DNA from: Lutibacter sp.
GTDB taxonomy: Bacteria; Bacteroidota; Bacteroidia; Flavobacteriales; Flavobacteriaceae
Direction: 5' to 3'
Assembly (NCBI RefSeq): GCF_013041805.1
Contig: NZ_JABDRI010000028.1
Coordinates: forward strand, 30,323 to 94,322
Length of the DNA stretch: 64,000 nt
Shown piece by piece: positions 63,244 to 64,000 of the stretch. Both the position numbers and the translations under genes were made by a program. Position 1 is the stretch's first letter. Each line of letters begins with the position of its first letter. A model generated the notes under the pieces. That model saw only the letters and a program-made list of their open reading frames with translations. It did no database searches and was not told the DNA's origin.

Positions 63244-64000
63244 CTATATAATAGTTTTTCCTATGTATATTAATATATTTCCTTTTTGAATTATAAAGCT
63301 ATCATCTAGTGAAGAAATAATATGAATGACACCTTCATTGTCTTTTAAAAACATTGGTATTGCATGACTTTCATGATTTATTTCTTTCAGTAATTTATCA
63401 AAATGATCTTTTGAACTAATAATTACTTCATTAACCAATGGAAAATCCCTTACAACTTCACTTAAATTAATAAAATCATCTTTATGTGTAAATAAATCTT
63501 TTGCAGGTTTTGTAGTTCCTCCTTTCAATTCATCGGTAGAAATAATTCTAAAAGAACCGTGTTCACCAAATATATGTTCGTATTTTTCAATGGCATACTC
63601 ATTTACAGCGGCGCTTCCTGTAAGTGCCAATAAAAATCCTATATCATTTAATTCAACATCTTCTAATAATTCATCAGTATAAACATCAACCTCAATAGCT
63701 TCAAGCCCAAGAGATTTAGCTTTATTTATATTATTCGTATTACTATCTATTAGTACTACTCTCCTATTATTTTTTTGTAAATAAGTTCCAATTAACCGCG
63801 CAAAGTTTGAGGCCCCAATCATAATAATTCCATCAGAAGATATTAAGAATACACCCGCGACCTTTGCAAATATACGAGCTGTTGTTGCGTTTAATAAAAC
63901 CGTTCCAAGAACAATCATAAATACTAAAGGAGTAATATATTCAGCACCTGGTACTTTTAGCATAATTAATTTAATACCAAATAATGATGCGATTCCTGCG
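63244..64000 (-). CDS. Cation:proton antiporter with TrkA-N domain (partial, N-terminus outside window)
   Basis: The frame is open to the window end, so the N-terminal membrane part is missing. The part seen begins with the end of a CPA1/NhaP-type membrane domain (GTVLLNATTARIFAKVAGVF) and then a Rossmann TrkA-N domain (IIMIGASNFARLIGTYLQ, VVLIDSNTNNINKAKSLG in parts) and a C-terminal domain. This fits K+/Na+ antiporters gated by a nucleotide-binding domain. Internal ATG at 63963 is not the true start. Confidence 0.8.
   Translation of the reverse strand, partial: AGIASLFGIKLIMLKVPGAEYITPLVFMIVLGTVLLNATTARIFAKVAGVFLISSDGIIMIGASNFARLIGTYLQKNNRRVVLIDSNTNNINKAKSLGLEAIEVDVYTDELLEDVELNDIGFLLALTGSAAVNEYAIEKYEHIFGEHGSFRIISTDELKGGTTKPAKDLFTHKDDFINLSEVVRDFPLVNEVIISSKDHFDKLLKEINHESHAIPMFLKDNEGVIHIISSLDDSFIIQKGNILIYIGKTII

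Overview
This is an AT-rich chromosomal segment of a member of the Bacteroidota, most likely the Flavobacteriaceae. The evidence is the gene families (PorT-like barrel, a PID-type C-terminal sorting tail, SDR-type threonine dehydrogenase, DUF3098), the repeated promoter motif TAnnTTTG instead of a sigma70 -10 box, very short leaders and A-rich start regions. The gene set points to a facultative anaerobe: nitrous oxide respiration, a 2-oxoacid:ferredoxin oxidoreductase, a Na+-pumping methylmalonyl-CoA decarboxylase and a catalase-peroxidase lie in one window. I see no phage, insertion sequence or CRISPR array.

Layout. 1-4.3 kb: ExbB/ExbD energiser operon, a PorT-like barrel (cut by the window start) and asparaginase. 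4.3-11.4 kb: zinc metallopeptidase, Lrp regulator, fatty-acid start genes (accC, accB, fabH), DUF177-rpmF, pdxA, riboflavin synthase and a PID-tailed small protein. 11.4-12.4 kb: a poorly coding stretch with small membrane ORFs and a CAU tRNA. 12.4-21.5 kb: small barrel protein, polyprenyl synthetase, a TetR-TolC-HlyD-RND efflux operon and recX. 21.5-24.3 kb: small secreted proteins and threonine dehydrogenase. 24.4-28.6 kb: methylmalonyl-CoA epimerase plus the Na+-pumping decarboxylase, followed by a decayed meaB fragment. 29.1-36.2 kb: clade II nos operon (FAS1, cytochrome c, nosZ, a 4-TM protein, nosL, nosD, nosF, nosY). 36.4-49.5 kb: housekeeping genes (truB, uppP, ftsX, rbfA, LolC/E-like permease, katG, dusB, lepA). 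49.5-63.2 kb: ferredoxin and korAB, then an 11-subunit complex I operon without nuoE, nuoF or nuoG and with an extra small gene at its end. The last 0.8 kb holds the C-terminal part of a cation:proton antiporter.

The main finding is a likely anaerobic regulon read directly from the DNA. Four CRP/FNR-type palindromes (TGAY-N4-RTCA) stand before the decarboxylase operon, the nos operon, the divergent ferredoxin/kor pair and the nuo operon. In all five promoters the box ends 22 or 23 bp before a TAnnTTTG-type -7 element, which is the spacing of a class II activator. The genes under these sites form a coherent route: 2-oxoacid oxidation to reduced ferredoxin, ferredoxin oxidation by a complex I lacking its NADH module, N2O as electron sink, and propionate-type decarboxylation coupled to Na+ export.

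All family calls are from reading motifs and gene order; no database search was run.
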